Origin: Deltaproteobacteria bacterium | GTDB taxonomy: Bacteria; Desulfobacterota; Binatia; Binatales; Binataceae | Length of the DNA: 42,313 bases | Direction of reading: 5' to 3' | Assembly: GCA_003135135.1 (NCBI GenBank) | Contig: PLDK01000011.1 | Span: 1-42,313 of the forward strand | Shown here: one piece after another, positions 8,475 to 15,905 of the stretch | Numbering within the stretch: position 1 is the stretch's first letter | How the letters are laid out: the number at the start of each line of letters is the position of its first letter | Made by a program: the position numbers and the translations under genes | The notes under the pieces: generated by a model | What the model was told of the DNA's origin: nothing | Database searches by the model: none | The model's input: only the letters and a program-made list of their open reading frames with translations

Positions 8475-9629
8475 TTATTGTGCCGCCCTCACCATAATTC
8501 GCATCGCGCCGCTCATCAGTGCGCTGAATGCTCCCGGATGCCGCATTAGCGAGTTGATTATTGTTCGCCGGGCGCGAGGATGACGCGCGATCATTAACAA
8601 TCCGTTGGTGACGAGCCAGTAGCCGCGATAGACCCGACGCGCCTCACGTTCGTAAGCTTGCATACTCTCCTGCGTGGCCCCGCGCTTTAGAATTTCAGGC
8701 AGATGCTTGCCGAGCATCAGCGCCGAGTTAAACGCGATCGACAGTCCGTCGCCGGAGATTGAATCTACGAATCCTGCTGCGTCACCGACCAGCACCATGC
8801 GATGGCTGTTGCGACGAGTCACGCCGTGGGCCATCGGCCCGGCTCCTTTAACCGTTGAAATCGCCGGGGCGTTCCCGAGACGCGCCAGTAGGGCCGGAAA
8901 GCGGCTCGCCAGAACGGGTATTTTCGGCTGTTCGATGACTCCATCTTCCCAGACAAAATTGATTCCGACGCTTTTGTCAGAGACCGGAGTCACCACCGCT
9001 TCCCCCTTGTCGTCCACGTAGACTTCGACGAAGTCGGTCCAAGGGCGAATTTTATAATGCTGACGTAGCGCGAACCGGCGCCGGGAGTTCGGAGCCGCGT
9101 CGAGACCCGATGCCTTTCGGAGCGACGAGTGAAGCCCGTCTGCCGCGACGACCAACCTCCCGAATATTTTACCCTCGGTCGTGTACACGACCGCTTCGCT
9201 CGAGGTTGCCTTGTAGCCATTGACCGAGCATCGATGACGTAATACCGCCCCGAGTTCCTCCGCCCGGCGCGCCAGCGCCTCGACCAATACCGTGCGCCTG
9301 ATGCCCATCCCGTGAGAGGGCATGAGCGCTTGCGCCGCGGAGCCGTTTTCCTGGATGAAGCGAATTCCGGCGAATGGAAAAGATGTCGAATGATCAAAAC
9401 GATCGGCGATCCCCAGGCGCTGGAGAGCTTTCACGCCCGGCGGCAGCACGCCTTCGCCGCAAGCCTTATCCGGTGGAAAATCGCGGCGCTCGATTACTAC
9501 GACGGAGAGACCCTGTTCCGCCGCAACAATTGCGACGGCAAGCCCCGCCGGTCCACCGCCGACTACAACGAGATCCCGTACCTTGCGCGCTGGAACCGAT
9601 ACATAGCTTGCGGCGAGAGTGCTAGCCAT
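8475..9629 (-). CDS. FAD-dependent oxidoreductase, geranylgeranyl-reductase-like
   Basis: 384 residues. The N-terminal Rossmann motif is VVVGGGPAGLAVAIVAAEQG, followed by an acidic ERRDFPPDKACGEGVLP block characteristic of the geranylgeranyl reductase/FixC superfamily. A second FAD motif, MVLVGDAAGFVDSISGDGLS, is present near residue 275. Members reduce isoprenoid double bonds or oxidise aromatic and lipid substrates. Enzymes of this type are often found next to type III polyketide synthases, where they are thought to tailor alkyl-resorcinol or pyrone products. It lies 6 bp after the polyketide synthase stop. Confidence 0.88.
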   Translation of the reverse strand: MASTLAASYVSVPARKVRDLVVVGGGPAGLAVAIVAAEQGLSVVVIERRDFPPDKACGEGVLPPGVKALQRLGIADRFDHSTSFPFAGIRFIQENGSAAQALMPSHGMGIRRTVLVEALARRAEELGAVLRHRCSVNGYKATSSEAVVYTTEGKIFGRLVVAADGLHSSLRKASGLDAAPNSRRRFALRQHYKIRPWTDFVEVYVDDKGEAVVTPVSDKSVGINFVWEDGVIEQPKIPVLASRFPALLARLGNAPAISTVKGAGPMAHGVTRRNSHRMVLVGDAAGFVDSISGDGLSIAFNSALMLGKHLPEILKRGATQESMQAYEREARRVYRGYWLVTNGLLMIARHPRARRTIINSLMRHPGAFSALMSGAMRIMVRAAQ

Positions 9630-9635
9630 TCAGCA

Positions 9636-10751
9636 TCACCATTGCAGCAGAACCAACTCGCCGCAGAAGCCGGGACCCACCGATAGCAGCATCCCGTAAT
9701 CACCCGGACGCGCGATATTCGACTCCAGAAAGTCAGCCGCGACAAACAGCACCGATGCGGAGGACAAATTTCCAATCGACGCAAGCGATTTCCATGTCCG
9801 AGCGAGAGCGCATCGCGGAATTTCGAGCGCCGCCTCCATGGCCTGCAGCACTTTCGGTCCACCAGTGTGAGCGATCCAATGCTTGATATCGCGCCGCGAC
9901 AAACCCTGGTCGCTGAGGAAGGAATCCACGCCTTGGCGCAGTTTGTTGCGGACCAGGTCCGGAACCCCAGCCGACAGCACGATCTCGAAGCCGGCGTCCC
10001 CTATGTGCCAGCCCATCATTTGCTCGGTGTCGTGAAAGAAGATCGATCGGGAGGCGATTGTCCTCGGCCAGTGCGGCTCGTTGTTTTTCTCTCCGCCGTT
10101 TACGATCACCGCTGCGGCTCCATCTGCAAAAAGCCCCGATGCGATAACGTTGGCAACCGACTGATCCTTTAGCTGCAGCGTGAGCGAGCAAAGTTCGACG
10201 GAAACAAGGAGTGCGGTATGGCTCGGGAACGCGCGCAGATAGTCGGCGGCTCGTGCGAGGCCGGCTGCTCCGCCGACGCAACCGAGCCCGAAGATGGGAG
10301 TCCGCTTTATATCTGGTCGCATCGACATGCGGTTGATCAGCTTGGCGTCGATGCTGGGAGATGCGATCCCCGTAACCGTCGTGAAGAAGATATGATCGAT
10401 ATCGGTGGGTACAAGACCGGCCTGGCAGAGCGCGGATTCGACGGCTTCTTCGCCAAGTTCGGTCGCGCGTTCGATCCACTTGTCGTTCATCTTCGAGAAC
10501 GAATCGAGTGCGCGGTAATCCTCCATCGGGAGCGCCAGATGACGTCCGCGAACACCAACGGAGCGATGGAGCCGCTCGAAGCGAGCGCGGCCTGCGTCGC
10601 TGCCGTCCCATTCTTTCCAAAGCGCCGCGGAAATCACTTCCTGCGGATAGTAGTTTTGCGGTAGAGCGCGGCCGATCGATCGCAATACCGGGTGCTTCGT
10701 GGCTGAAAGCTGATGCCTTGCCGTGCTATCTATCTTAATCGGGATTTCCAT
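9636..10751 (-). CDS. Type III polyketide synthase
   Basis: A 371-residue homodimeric ketosynthase of the chalcone/stilbene synthase fold. The catalytic Cys-His-Asn triad is visible: Cys158 in GLGCVGGAAGLARA, His295 in HWIAHTGGPKVL and Asn328 in SIGNLSSASVLF. The C-terminal GPGFCGELVLLQW is also typical. Such enzymes extend a fatty acyl starter with malonyl-CoA to alkylpyrones, alkylresorcinols or related lipids. An ATG at 10751 follows GGAAA by 6 nt. The in-frame TTG at 10763 would add four residues. Neighbouring desaturase, reductase, aminotransferase and exporter genes point to a membrane-lipid-like product. Confidence 0.92.
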   Translation of the reverse strand: MEIPIKIDSTARHQLSATKHPVLRSIGRALPQNYYPQEVISAALWKEWDGSDAGRARFERLHRSVGVRGRHLALPMEDYRALDSFSKMNDKWIERATELGEEAVESALCQAGLVPTDIDHIFFTTVTGIASPSIDAKLINRMSMRPDIKRTPIFGLGCVGGAAGLARAADYLRAFPSHTALLVSVELCSLTLQLKDQSVANVIASGLFADGAAAVIVNGGEKNNEPHWPRTIASRSIFFHDTEQMMGWHIGDAGFEIVLSAGVPDLVRNKLRQGVDSFLSDQGLSRRDIKHWIAHTGGPKVLQAMEAALEIPRCALARTWKSLASIGNLSSASVLFVAADFLESNIARPGDYGMLLSVGPGFCGELVLLQW

Positions 10752-10774
10752 TCGATTTTCCAAACATGTGCTTG

Positions 10775-11572
10775 CTAGGCAGCGCGTGTAATAGCGCGCT
10801 TTTTCAGTGCGCTCTTCATCTCTTCGCGGCTGATCTCCAGCGCAGTTAACAGCGGCCAGACCACCCGCGCGAGAAATACCCGGGGGCTTATTCCGGCCCC
10901 CGAACTCGCCAGCCTACGGCGATAATTCGGAATCAGACCGTCGCCGGGCATCTTGAAGTTCGAAAGGACGTAGGCCAGATCGGCCAGGGTTTCCTCGCCG
11001 TCGTTGCTTAGCTCCAACTGGAGCATGGCCCGGTAGAAGCCGGCGTGCGCCGCCTCGTCCCGGCCGACGTAGAGGAAGATCGCCTCCAGCACCTCATCGC
11101 CTGCATCGCGAGCCTTGTTTCTCTGCAAGTTGTAAGCGGCAAAGGTTGCACCCTCCTGGAGCGCGGCGTAGCACGCCATTTGGCGAGCCGTCTGAAACGG
11201 CAGTTGCCACTGCTTTGAAAACGTACCGGTCTCCAATGCCTCGAACTGCGCCGGCGAACGAAGACCGGAGCGGGTCAGGTATTCGCGAAAGACCAACCCA
11301 TGCCTGGACTCTTCAAAGGCCCAATAAGTCAGGAACCACGCCGTTCCAAACATCGAGCGCGACAAATCGAGTCCTTGAGAACTATAGTCCGGTACGTAGA
11401 GTTCTTCGGTGCAAAATATCTCCACGCACTCTCCGACTTCGTCAGTGGCTCTGCCGGTATCCAACTTGTCCCATGGCACGTCGTTGAAAATATTCCAACG
11501 CCGCTTGTTCTCGGCGGTCTCGATGAAATCGAGATAAATCCGATAAGCCTGCTCGCGCATCGTTAAAGGCAT
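10775..11572 (-). CDS. Acyl-ACP desaturase-like di-iron protein
   Basis: 265 residues of the ferritin-like soluble acyl-ACP desaturase family. All six expected iron ligands can be placed: Glu56/57 in CTEELYVPDY, Glu88 and His91 in FEESRHG, Glu140 in LQEGATF, Glu173 and His176 in RDEAAHAGFY. The family introduces a double bond in an acyl chain on ACP using O2 and reduced ferredoxin; some members oxidise other acyl or amine substrates. As first gene of the operon, directly before the polyketide synthase, it may supply an unsaturated starter. Shorter than plant enzymes (about 360 residues mature), like many bacterial forms. Confidence 0.86.
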   Translation of the reverse strand: MPLTMREQAYRIYLDFIETAENKRRWNIFNDVPWDKLDTGRATDEVGECVEIFCTEELYVPDYSSQGLDLSRSMFGTAWFLTYWAFEESRHGLVFREYLTRSGLRSPAQFEALETGTFSKQWQLPFQTARQMACYAALQEGATFAAYNLQRNKARDAGDEVLEAIFLYVGRDEAAHAGFYRAMLQLELSNDGEETLADLAYVLSNFKMPGDGLIPNYRRRLASSGAGISPRVFLARVVWPLLTALEISREEMKSALKKRAITRAA

Positions 11573-11659
11573 TGTTTCTCTCGTCTTTCGCTCGAATTCG
11601 ATCGGCGCCGCCAGACTGTCGGTATTCTGAGCAGACAGTTTCCTCAGCCGGGATTCGCG

Positions 11660-12262
11660 CTACTGGGTGACGAGACCCGTGACAGTCACCGAGAATGAAT
11701 TGGAGGCCTTGACGGTCTTGCCCGTAAAGGTTCCCCATCCGGACGAGTTGGGACTCGACACGGTTTCGTCCAAGCCCCATCCTCCCCCAAGGGAGTTGCC
11801 CACGTTGTTTCCCGACGGGTTGGTCTTCGAGATTCCCGTGACCGTCTTGCAGACGACTCCCAGCAGATTGGCCGCCTCTGATTTGCTGGAGGTGGTGACG
11901 TTGAAGGCGGCGTACAGCGCGCCGCACGAGGGAGTGGGACCTCCGCCAACGGTACTCCCCACCGCAGGATTCAGGTTGCTGTCAACCGTGACGAAGAAGT
12001 CGGTGACCGTCTGGCCCTTGCTGACCTTGGCGGGCATAAACTGGATGCATGTGCAGCCGGTGTCGGCCGAGCAGCGATCGACCCAGGGGTTGGAGGTCTG
12101 GACGCTGCCGCAAGCGCCGCCCGTGCCGCTTCCCGTTACGTCGGAACCTGTTCCCGCGATGGTGATCGAGGCCGTGTGAGTAAGGAGACTGCTCTTTGCG
12201 CGGGCCGGCGCCACGCTCAAAAGAATCGCGCCCAGAAAAATTGCCACTGAAGTTTTGTACAT
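11660..12262 (-). CDS. Secreted hypothetical protein
   Basis: 200 residues from the ATG at 12262, which has GGGAG 7 nt upstream. A signal peptide (YKTSVAIFLGAILLSVAPARA) ends in an Ala-Arg-Ala cleavage site. The mature part is Gly/Ser/Thr-rich with six Cys, four of them clustered between about residues 50 and 70, and beta-type sequence throughout. No known domain is recognised. It is the first gene upstream of the polyketide operon on the same strand, 87 bp before the desaturase, and lies opposite the two-component regulators. A candidate sigma-54-like promoter/dyad sits about 160 nt upstream. Confidence 0.78.
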   Translation of the reverse strand: MYKTSVAIFLGAILLSVAPARAKSSLLTHTASITIAGTGSDVTGSGTGGACGSVQTSNPWVDRCSADTGCTCIQFMPAKVSKGQTVTDFFVTVDSNLNPAVGSTVGGGPTPSCGALYAAFNVTTSSKSEAANLLGVVCKTVTGISKTNPSGNNVGNSLGGGWGLDETVSSPNSSGWGTFTGKTVKASNSFSVTVTGLVTQ

Positions 12263-12420
12263 CTTGAATCTCCCGTTGTTCCTCCGCTTGCTCCTGCGCA
12301 TCATGGATATGTGTCTCAAATGTTCTTCGCTTGGACCTTCAGGGCGCGATTCGTGTCGTCCGCGTGTAGAGGCGATGTTCTTGGTATGAAGCAAAGCGCC
12401 AGCGACAGTTTCACGATCCT

Positions 12421-12436
12421 AGCAAGCCGCTTGCCA
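12421..12436 (-). promoter_or_regulatory. Candidate sigma-54 -24/-12 promoter or dyad operator
   Basis: On the minus strand the sequence TGGCAAGCGGCTTGCT fits the sigma-54 consensus TGGCAYRNNNNTTGCW with one mismatch (A for Y). The same bases also form a near-perfect palindrome (GCAAGC-C-GCTTGC on the plus strand), so it might instead be an activator site. It lies upstream of the secreted protein gene, with a leader of about 150 nt. The adjacent sigma-54 activator makes the assignment plausible. Found by eye. Confidence 0.45.
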
Positions 12437-12567
12437 TCCGTTTACGCTAGTATCAACAGGCAATCGCAAGGCTTTTCATCTCCACACCTCCACGACCGTG
12501 GCGGTTGTCCGAACATTTGAACGCGATAGGAAAGCTTACGTACAAACTTTTGAACGAAATGAAGTGG

Positions 12568-12586
12568 GGCTCATGAAATCTGAGCC
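12568..12586. promoter_or_regulatory. Inverted repeat, possible activator-binding dyad
   Basis: GGCTCA and TGAGCC form a perfect 6-bp dyad around a 7-nt spacer. It lies about 27 bp upstream of the plus-strand sigma-54-like element and could be an enhancer for the neighbouring NtrC-type regulator. No second copy was seen. Confidence 0.3.
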
Positions 12587-12612
12587 ATCGTCAAAAGAAT
12601 TCAATCACAAAA

Positions 12613-12628
12613 ATGGCGGCATCGCATT
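12613..12628 (+). promoter_or_regulatory. Candidate sigma-54 promoter for the kinase/regulator pair
   Basis: CGGCATCGCATTTGCT matches TGGCAYRNNNNTTGCW except at the first base and the R position, and keeps the invariant GG and GC at the right spacing (10 bp between). It lies 35 nt upstream of the kinase ATG, so transcription would start shortly before the gene. Suggests autoregulation by the encoded activator. Confidence 0.35.
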
Positions 12629-12662
12629 TGCTCATATCGATCCGTCGCGCCGCTGACCAAAG

Positions 12663-13964
12663 ATGACTGAGCATAAACCGAGCAAAAATCTCTGGGCGCT
12701 TAGTTCCCTCGCAGCCACGATGGGGGATGGCGCTGCCGATTTCGCCGCCGACGATCACGAATCTTTTCGCCGGCAAGAATTCGTCTTTGCCTCTCTCAAT
12801 CTCCTGCTGATCGGGGCGCTGTTGGCGCTGCAGGCAATCTCAAGGTTCGTCCGCGGGAAACCTTCAGCATCGGTCATCGTTGTTCTGGCGGTTGGTTTGA
12901 CAGTCCAGGCAGCTCACCTCATCTGGCTTCGCAAGAGAAACGCGACAATTTCTCGACGGACCCGGCGGTGGCTCACGTTCTGGTCTCTCGGATTCAACTC
13001 GACGCTCGCGTTGGTGCTCACTTCGTTAACCATCAGAGGAGATACTGCGTACTACGCCCTGATGCTTCTTCCGGTACTCGAAGCGTCGTTCAGGCTCGGT
13101 CTCGGCGCCACGATCGCAGTGGTCGTGCTGGCGGACTTCATCAGCTTCATGGGCGCCTATGGCCTGAAATTCGGCGAGTACATGGAAGCAGGCGCAATGT
13201 CGGTAATTTACAGCGTGATGGGAGTGCTGGTGTGGCTCCTGGTCAACAATCTTCGCACGCGCGAGGCCAGGTTCGTACGCAATCTCGAGGAACTCGAGCG
13301 CACCCGTCAGCAATTGCTCTCTGAAGAGAAGCTTGCCGCGATCGGCCGATTGTCCAGAGCGATCGCACATGAGATCCGAAATCCTGTTGCGATGATTTCC
13401 AGCTCGCTGGCAACCGCCGCCCGGCCGGGTCAGGACGAAACAGAACGAGAAGAAATGTTCTCGATCGCGGCGAAAGAAGCCGAGCGTCTCGAGCGGCTCA
13501 CCACCGACTTCCTGGTCTATGCGCGTCCGCGCGCCGTACAGATCGCGCGGGTAAACCTCGCCGACACGCTGAACTACGTCGCTGCTGTCGCCCGCGCGCA
13601 CGCGGCCAATGAAGGTGTAAAGATCGAGGGGGCCGTCGACAGCAACCTTGAGGGCAAGTTCGATGCAACCCAGATGCATCAGGCGCTCTTAAACCTGGCG
13701 TTGAACGCTATCGATGCATGCGATCGGGGTGACTTGGTGAAACTCAACGCTCAGATGAACGGACATGGCACGATCCGAATCGACGTAGTTGATCCGGCTG
13801 GACCGATCTCCGCTGAAATTGTGGCGCGCATTTTCGAGCCACTGTTTACTACCAAGCAGAGCGGCAACGGACTTGGTCTCGCGATCGCGCGCAATATCGC
13901 GCGCGCACGGCAGCGATATCACATTGAGAATCAACGAAACGAGGCGGGTATGCTTTTCCATTGA
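12663..13964 (+). CDS. Membrane sensor histidine kinase, frameshifted near its C-terminus
   Basis: 433 residues as read. Five to six hydrophobic segments lie between residues ~41 and ~195, then a short coiled coil and the HisKA domain with phospho-acceptor His236 in SRAIAHEIRNPVAMIS. The HATPase domain shows the N box (LNLALNAIDACD), a weak G1 box, and FEPLFTTKQSGNGLGLAIARNI. After this the frame turns to unrelated ARQRYHIENQ, while another frame continues with the expected RAHGSDITLRINETRR and ends at 14004, 10 bp before the regulator. Restoring one GC unit in the GCGCGCGC run near 13900 rejoins them. Either a real slippage mutation or a sequencing error. Confidence 0.85.
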   Translation: MTEHKPSKNLWALSSLAATMGDGAADFAADDHESFRRQEFVFASLNLLLIGALLALQAISRFVRGKPSASVIVVLAVGLTVQAAHLIWLRKRNATISRRTRRWLTFWSLGFNSTLALVLTSLTIRGDTAYYALMLLPVLEASFRLGLGATIAVVVLADFISFMGAYGLKFGEYMEAGAMSVIYSVMGVLVWLLVNNLRTREARFVRNLEELERTRQQLLSEEKLAAIGRLSRAIAHEIRNPVAMISSSLATAARPGQDETEREEMFSIAAKEAERLERLTTDFLVYARPRAVQIARVNLADTLNYVAAVARAHAANEGVKIEGAVDSNLEGKFDATQMHQALLNLALNAIDACDRGDLVKLNAQMNGHGTIRIDVVDPAGPISAEIVARIFEPLFTTKQSGNGLGLAIARNIARARQRYHIENQRNEAGMLFH

Positions 13965-14014
13965 GATACCGGCACACTCCCCGAGCCAATCTTCTCTCAG
14001 ATAGGGGCCAGACT

Positions 14015-15421
14015 ATGGGCAAGATACTTGTTGTAGATGACGAACCGCACCTGCGGCGAATACTCATCTCCAATTTGAAACAGGAACATCACGAAGTAAT
14101 CGAGGCTGCCGGTGTCAACGATGCGCGAGGCGCGCTTGCCGAGCACACATTCGACGCTGTCATAACCGACCAGAAGATGGGGGATGGTGAAGGATTGGAC
14201 GTCCTGGCCGCGGCGCGGGAAGCCGATCCGAATCTATCCGTCCTTTTTCTGACCGCATTTGCGACAATTGAACTCGCGGTGGAAAGTATGCGCCGCGGCG
14301 CATTTGATTTCATTACGAAGCCCTTCGTTCCTGAAGTTTTGCTGGCATCAGCCACGCGCGCGATGGAGCACACGCGCCTTGTGCGTGAGAACGGCAGGCT
14401 CCGCGACACGGTGGTCCGCCTTGAAGGCTCATCAGAGATCAGCGGGCGCAGTCTCGCAATTCGCCAACTTCGCGAGAAAATTGCGCGCGTTGCACCAACC
14501 AACGCTACCGTCCTCGTCACTGGAGAAACCGGAACCGGCAAGGAGCTGGTTGCCCGTGCAATTCATCGCAGCAGCCTGCGTGCCGAAAAGACACTGATCG
14601 CCGTCAATTGTGCGGCGTTTACCGAAACCCTTCTGGAAAGCGAGCTGTTTGGGCACGAGCGGGGAGCCTTCACCGGTGCCGACCGAGCACGCGAGGGAGT
14701 CTTCGAGGCAGCACACGAAGGTACTCTCTTTCTCGACGAGGCCGCGGAAATGTCGCTGGCCGCACAGGCCAAGCTACTGCGGGTGTTGACGGACGGGCTG
14801 ATTACCCGGCTCGGATCAACCAAGCCCCGGCACACCGATGTGCGGCTGCTGGTCGCGACCAACAGAGATTTGAAGCGGCGGGTAGAAGAGGGCCTCTTTC
14901 GCGAGGACCTGTACTACCGGCTGGCCGTAGTTCCGCTCACGGTTCCTCCGCTGCGCGATCATCGCGAGGACATACCCGAGCTTTGCGCTCTCCTCCTGGC
15001 GCAAGCCGTGCGCGACCTGAATACGCCGCCTCGCAGAATCAGCGCCGAAGCGATTCGCACGCTTGTCAGCTACGATTTTCCGGGGAATATCCGCGAACTT
15101 CGTAACCTCATCGAGCGCGCATGCATTCTCTCGGCCGCGGAGGAAATCACCCCGGAGAACTTCCCGGTGTCAACGCCTCGCAGCGCAAACGGCCTCGCGC
15201 CCCGCAATTCCGCCGAGATCACTCCCGACCAGATCGCCGAAATGATGCCCGAGACGCACAACCTTCGAGACTTTCTGGCCTCCCTGGAAAAGGCGGTCAT
15301 CCAGCGCGCGCTAAAAATAACCGATGGCGCCCAGGCGGAAGTCGCGCGCCGGCTTGGAATGTCGCGGAGCGATCTTTCATACAAGCTCGGCAAACAGCGC
15401 ATCAAAGATGCGCCTGGTTGA
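14015..15421 (+). CDS. NtrC-family sigma-54-dependent response regulator
   Basis: 468 residues from the ATG at 14015, preceded by AGGGG. The receiver domain has the acidic pocket VVDDE, phospho-acceptor Asp52 in ITDQKM and Lys102 in FITKPF. The AAA+ domain has Walker A GETGTGKELVARAIH, the sigma-54 contact loop ERGAFTGADRA and Walker B LFLDEAAEM. The C-terminus is a Fis-type helix-turn-helix (VARRLGMSRSDLSYKL). It is the partner of the upstream kinase and activates sigma-54 promoters by ATP hydrolysis. It is divergently oriented to the secreted-protein gene and polyketide operon, its likely targets. Confidence 0.95.
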   Translation: MGKILVVDDEPHLRRILISNLKQEHHEVIEAAGVNDARGALAEHTFDAVITDQKMGDGEGLDVLAAAREADPNLSVLFLTAFATIELAVESMRRGAFDFITKPFVPEVLLASATRAMEHTRLVRENGRLRDTVVRLEGSSEISGRSLAIRQLREKIARVAPTNATVLVTGETGTGKELVARAIHRSSLRAEKTLIAVNCAAFTETLLESELFGHERGAFTGADRAREGVFEAAHEGTLFLDEAAEMSLAAQAKLLRVLTDGLITRLGSTKPRHTDVRLLVATNRDLKRRVEEGLFREDLYYRLAVVPLTVPPLRDHREDIPELCALLLAQAVRDLNTPPRRISAEAIRTLVSYDFPGNIRELRNLIERACILSAAEEITPENFPVSTPRSANGLAPRNSAEITPDQIAEMMPETHNLRDFLASLEKAVIQRALKITDGAQAEVARRLGMSRSDLSYKLGKQRIKDAPG

Positions 15422-15455
15422 AAGTCTTGGTTAACAAGTGTGGCAGGAGAGGCAA

Positions 15456-15560
15456 ATGACATCTGGTTCGAAACAAATCGAAAGGACAGGCGCGCGCTGG
15501 ATGATACTCGCAGCGTCCCTGCTTGCGGTCGTTTCGTTTGCGACCCCGTGTGGCTACTGA
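15456..15560 (+). pseudogene. Start of a secreted protein gene cut by an IS
   Basis: An ATG at 15456 with a strong AGGAGAGG upstream opens a reading frame that begins with a basic N-terminus and a hydrophobic stretch (WMILAASLLAVVSFATP), a clear signal peptide. The frame ends at TGA after 34 codons. The last few codons (from 15549) belong to the IS-end repeat. The original gene was evidently interrupted by the insertion and its remainder is not recognised downstream. It follows the response regulator by 34 bp. Confidence 0.6.
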
Positions 15561-15596
15561 AAACTCCGAACGCGGCGAAAAGTCTAGAGTCTTGAG
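15549..15596 (+). repeat. IS-end repeat, copy C (next to integrase fragment)
   Basis: Starts TGTGGCTACTG, then AAAACTCCGAACGCGGCGAA and AAGTCTAGAGTCTTGAG. It precedes the ATG of an integrase-type transposase fragment by 24 bp, which identifies this repeat family as the left terminal sequence of that IS. The TGT terminus is usual for integrase-core elements. Confidence 0.7.
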
Positions 15597-15620
15597 AATC
15601 ACCGCCATAGTGTCGCCGGC

Positions 15621-15767
15621 ATGCATACGCTCGTGCGATCGATCGTCTCTCGGCTTGGACGCCGATTCCGTAGTCGGATGGTTCTGGAACTAGAGAACCT
15701 GGCGCTCCGTCGCCAGCTATGCGACGGCGAAGGACGCCGTGGACTGAATACCCGGGCGCACCCTTGA
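15621..15767 (+). pseudogene. Integrase-type transposase, N-terminal stub
   Basis: The frame from ATG 15621 encodes MHTLVRSIVSRLGRRFRSRM followed by VLELENLALRRQL, the conserved N-terminus of rve-type IS transposases. Similarity stops after about 33 residues and the frame ends at 15767 in unrelated sequence. The rest of the transposase is deleted, so the element is dead. The stretch 15768-15905 holds nothing else I recognise. Confidence 0.7.
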
Positions 15768-15905
15768 AAAGACAAGCCACTTGGCCTAAGTCCGTGAAAT
15801 GTCCCTGAGGCAAAACGGAAATTCCGGTTTAGATCGACCTCCAGGCGCAATCCAATTGGGTGTTTTTCCATCGGAGCTGCGACCTTGCCCGGAGGATCTT
15901 GCATA

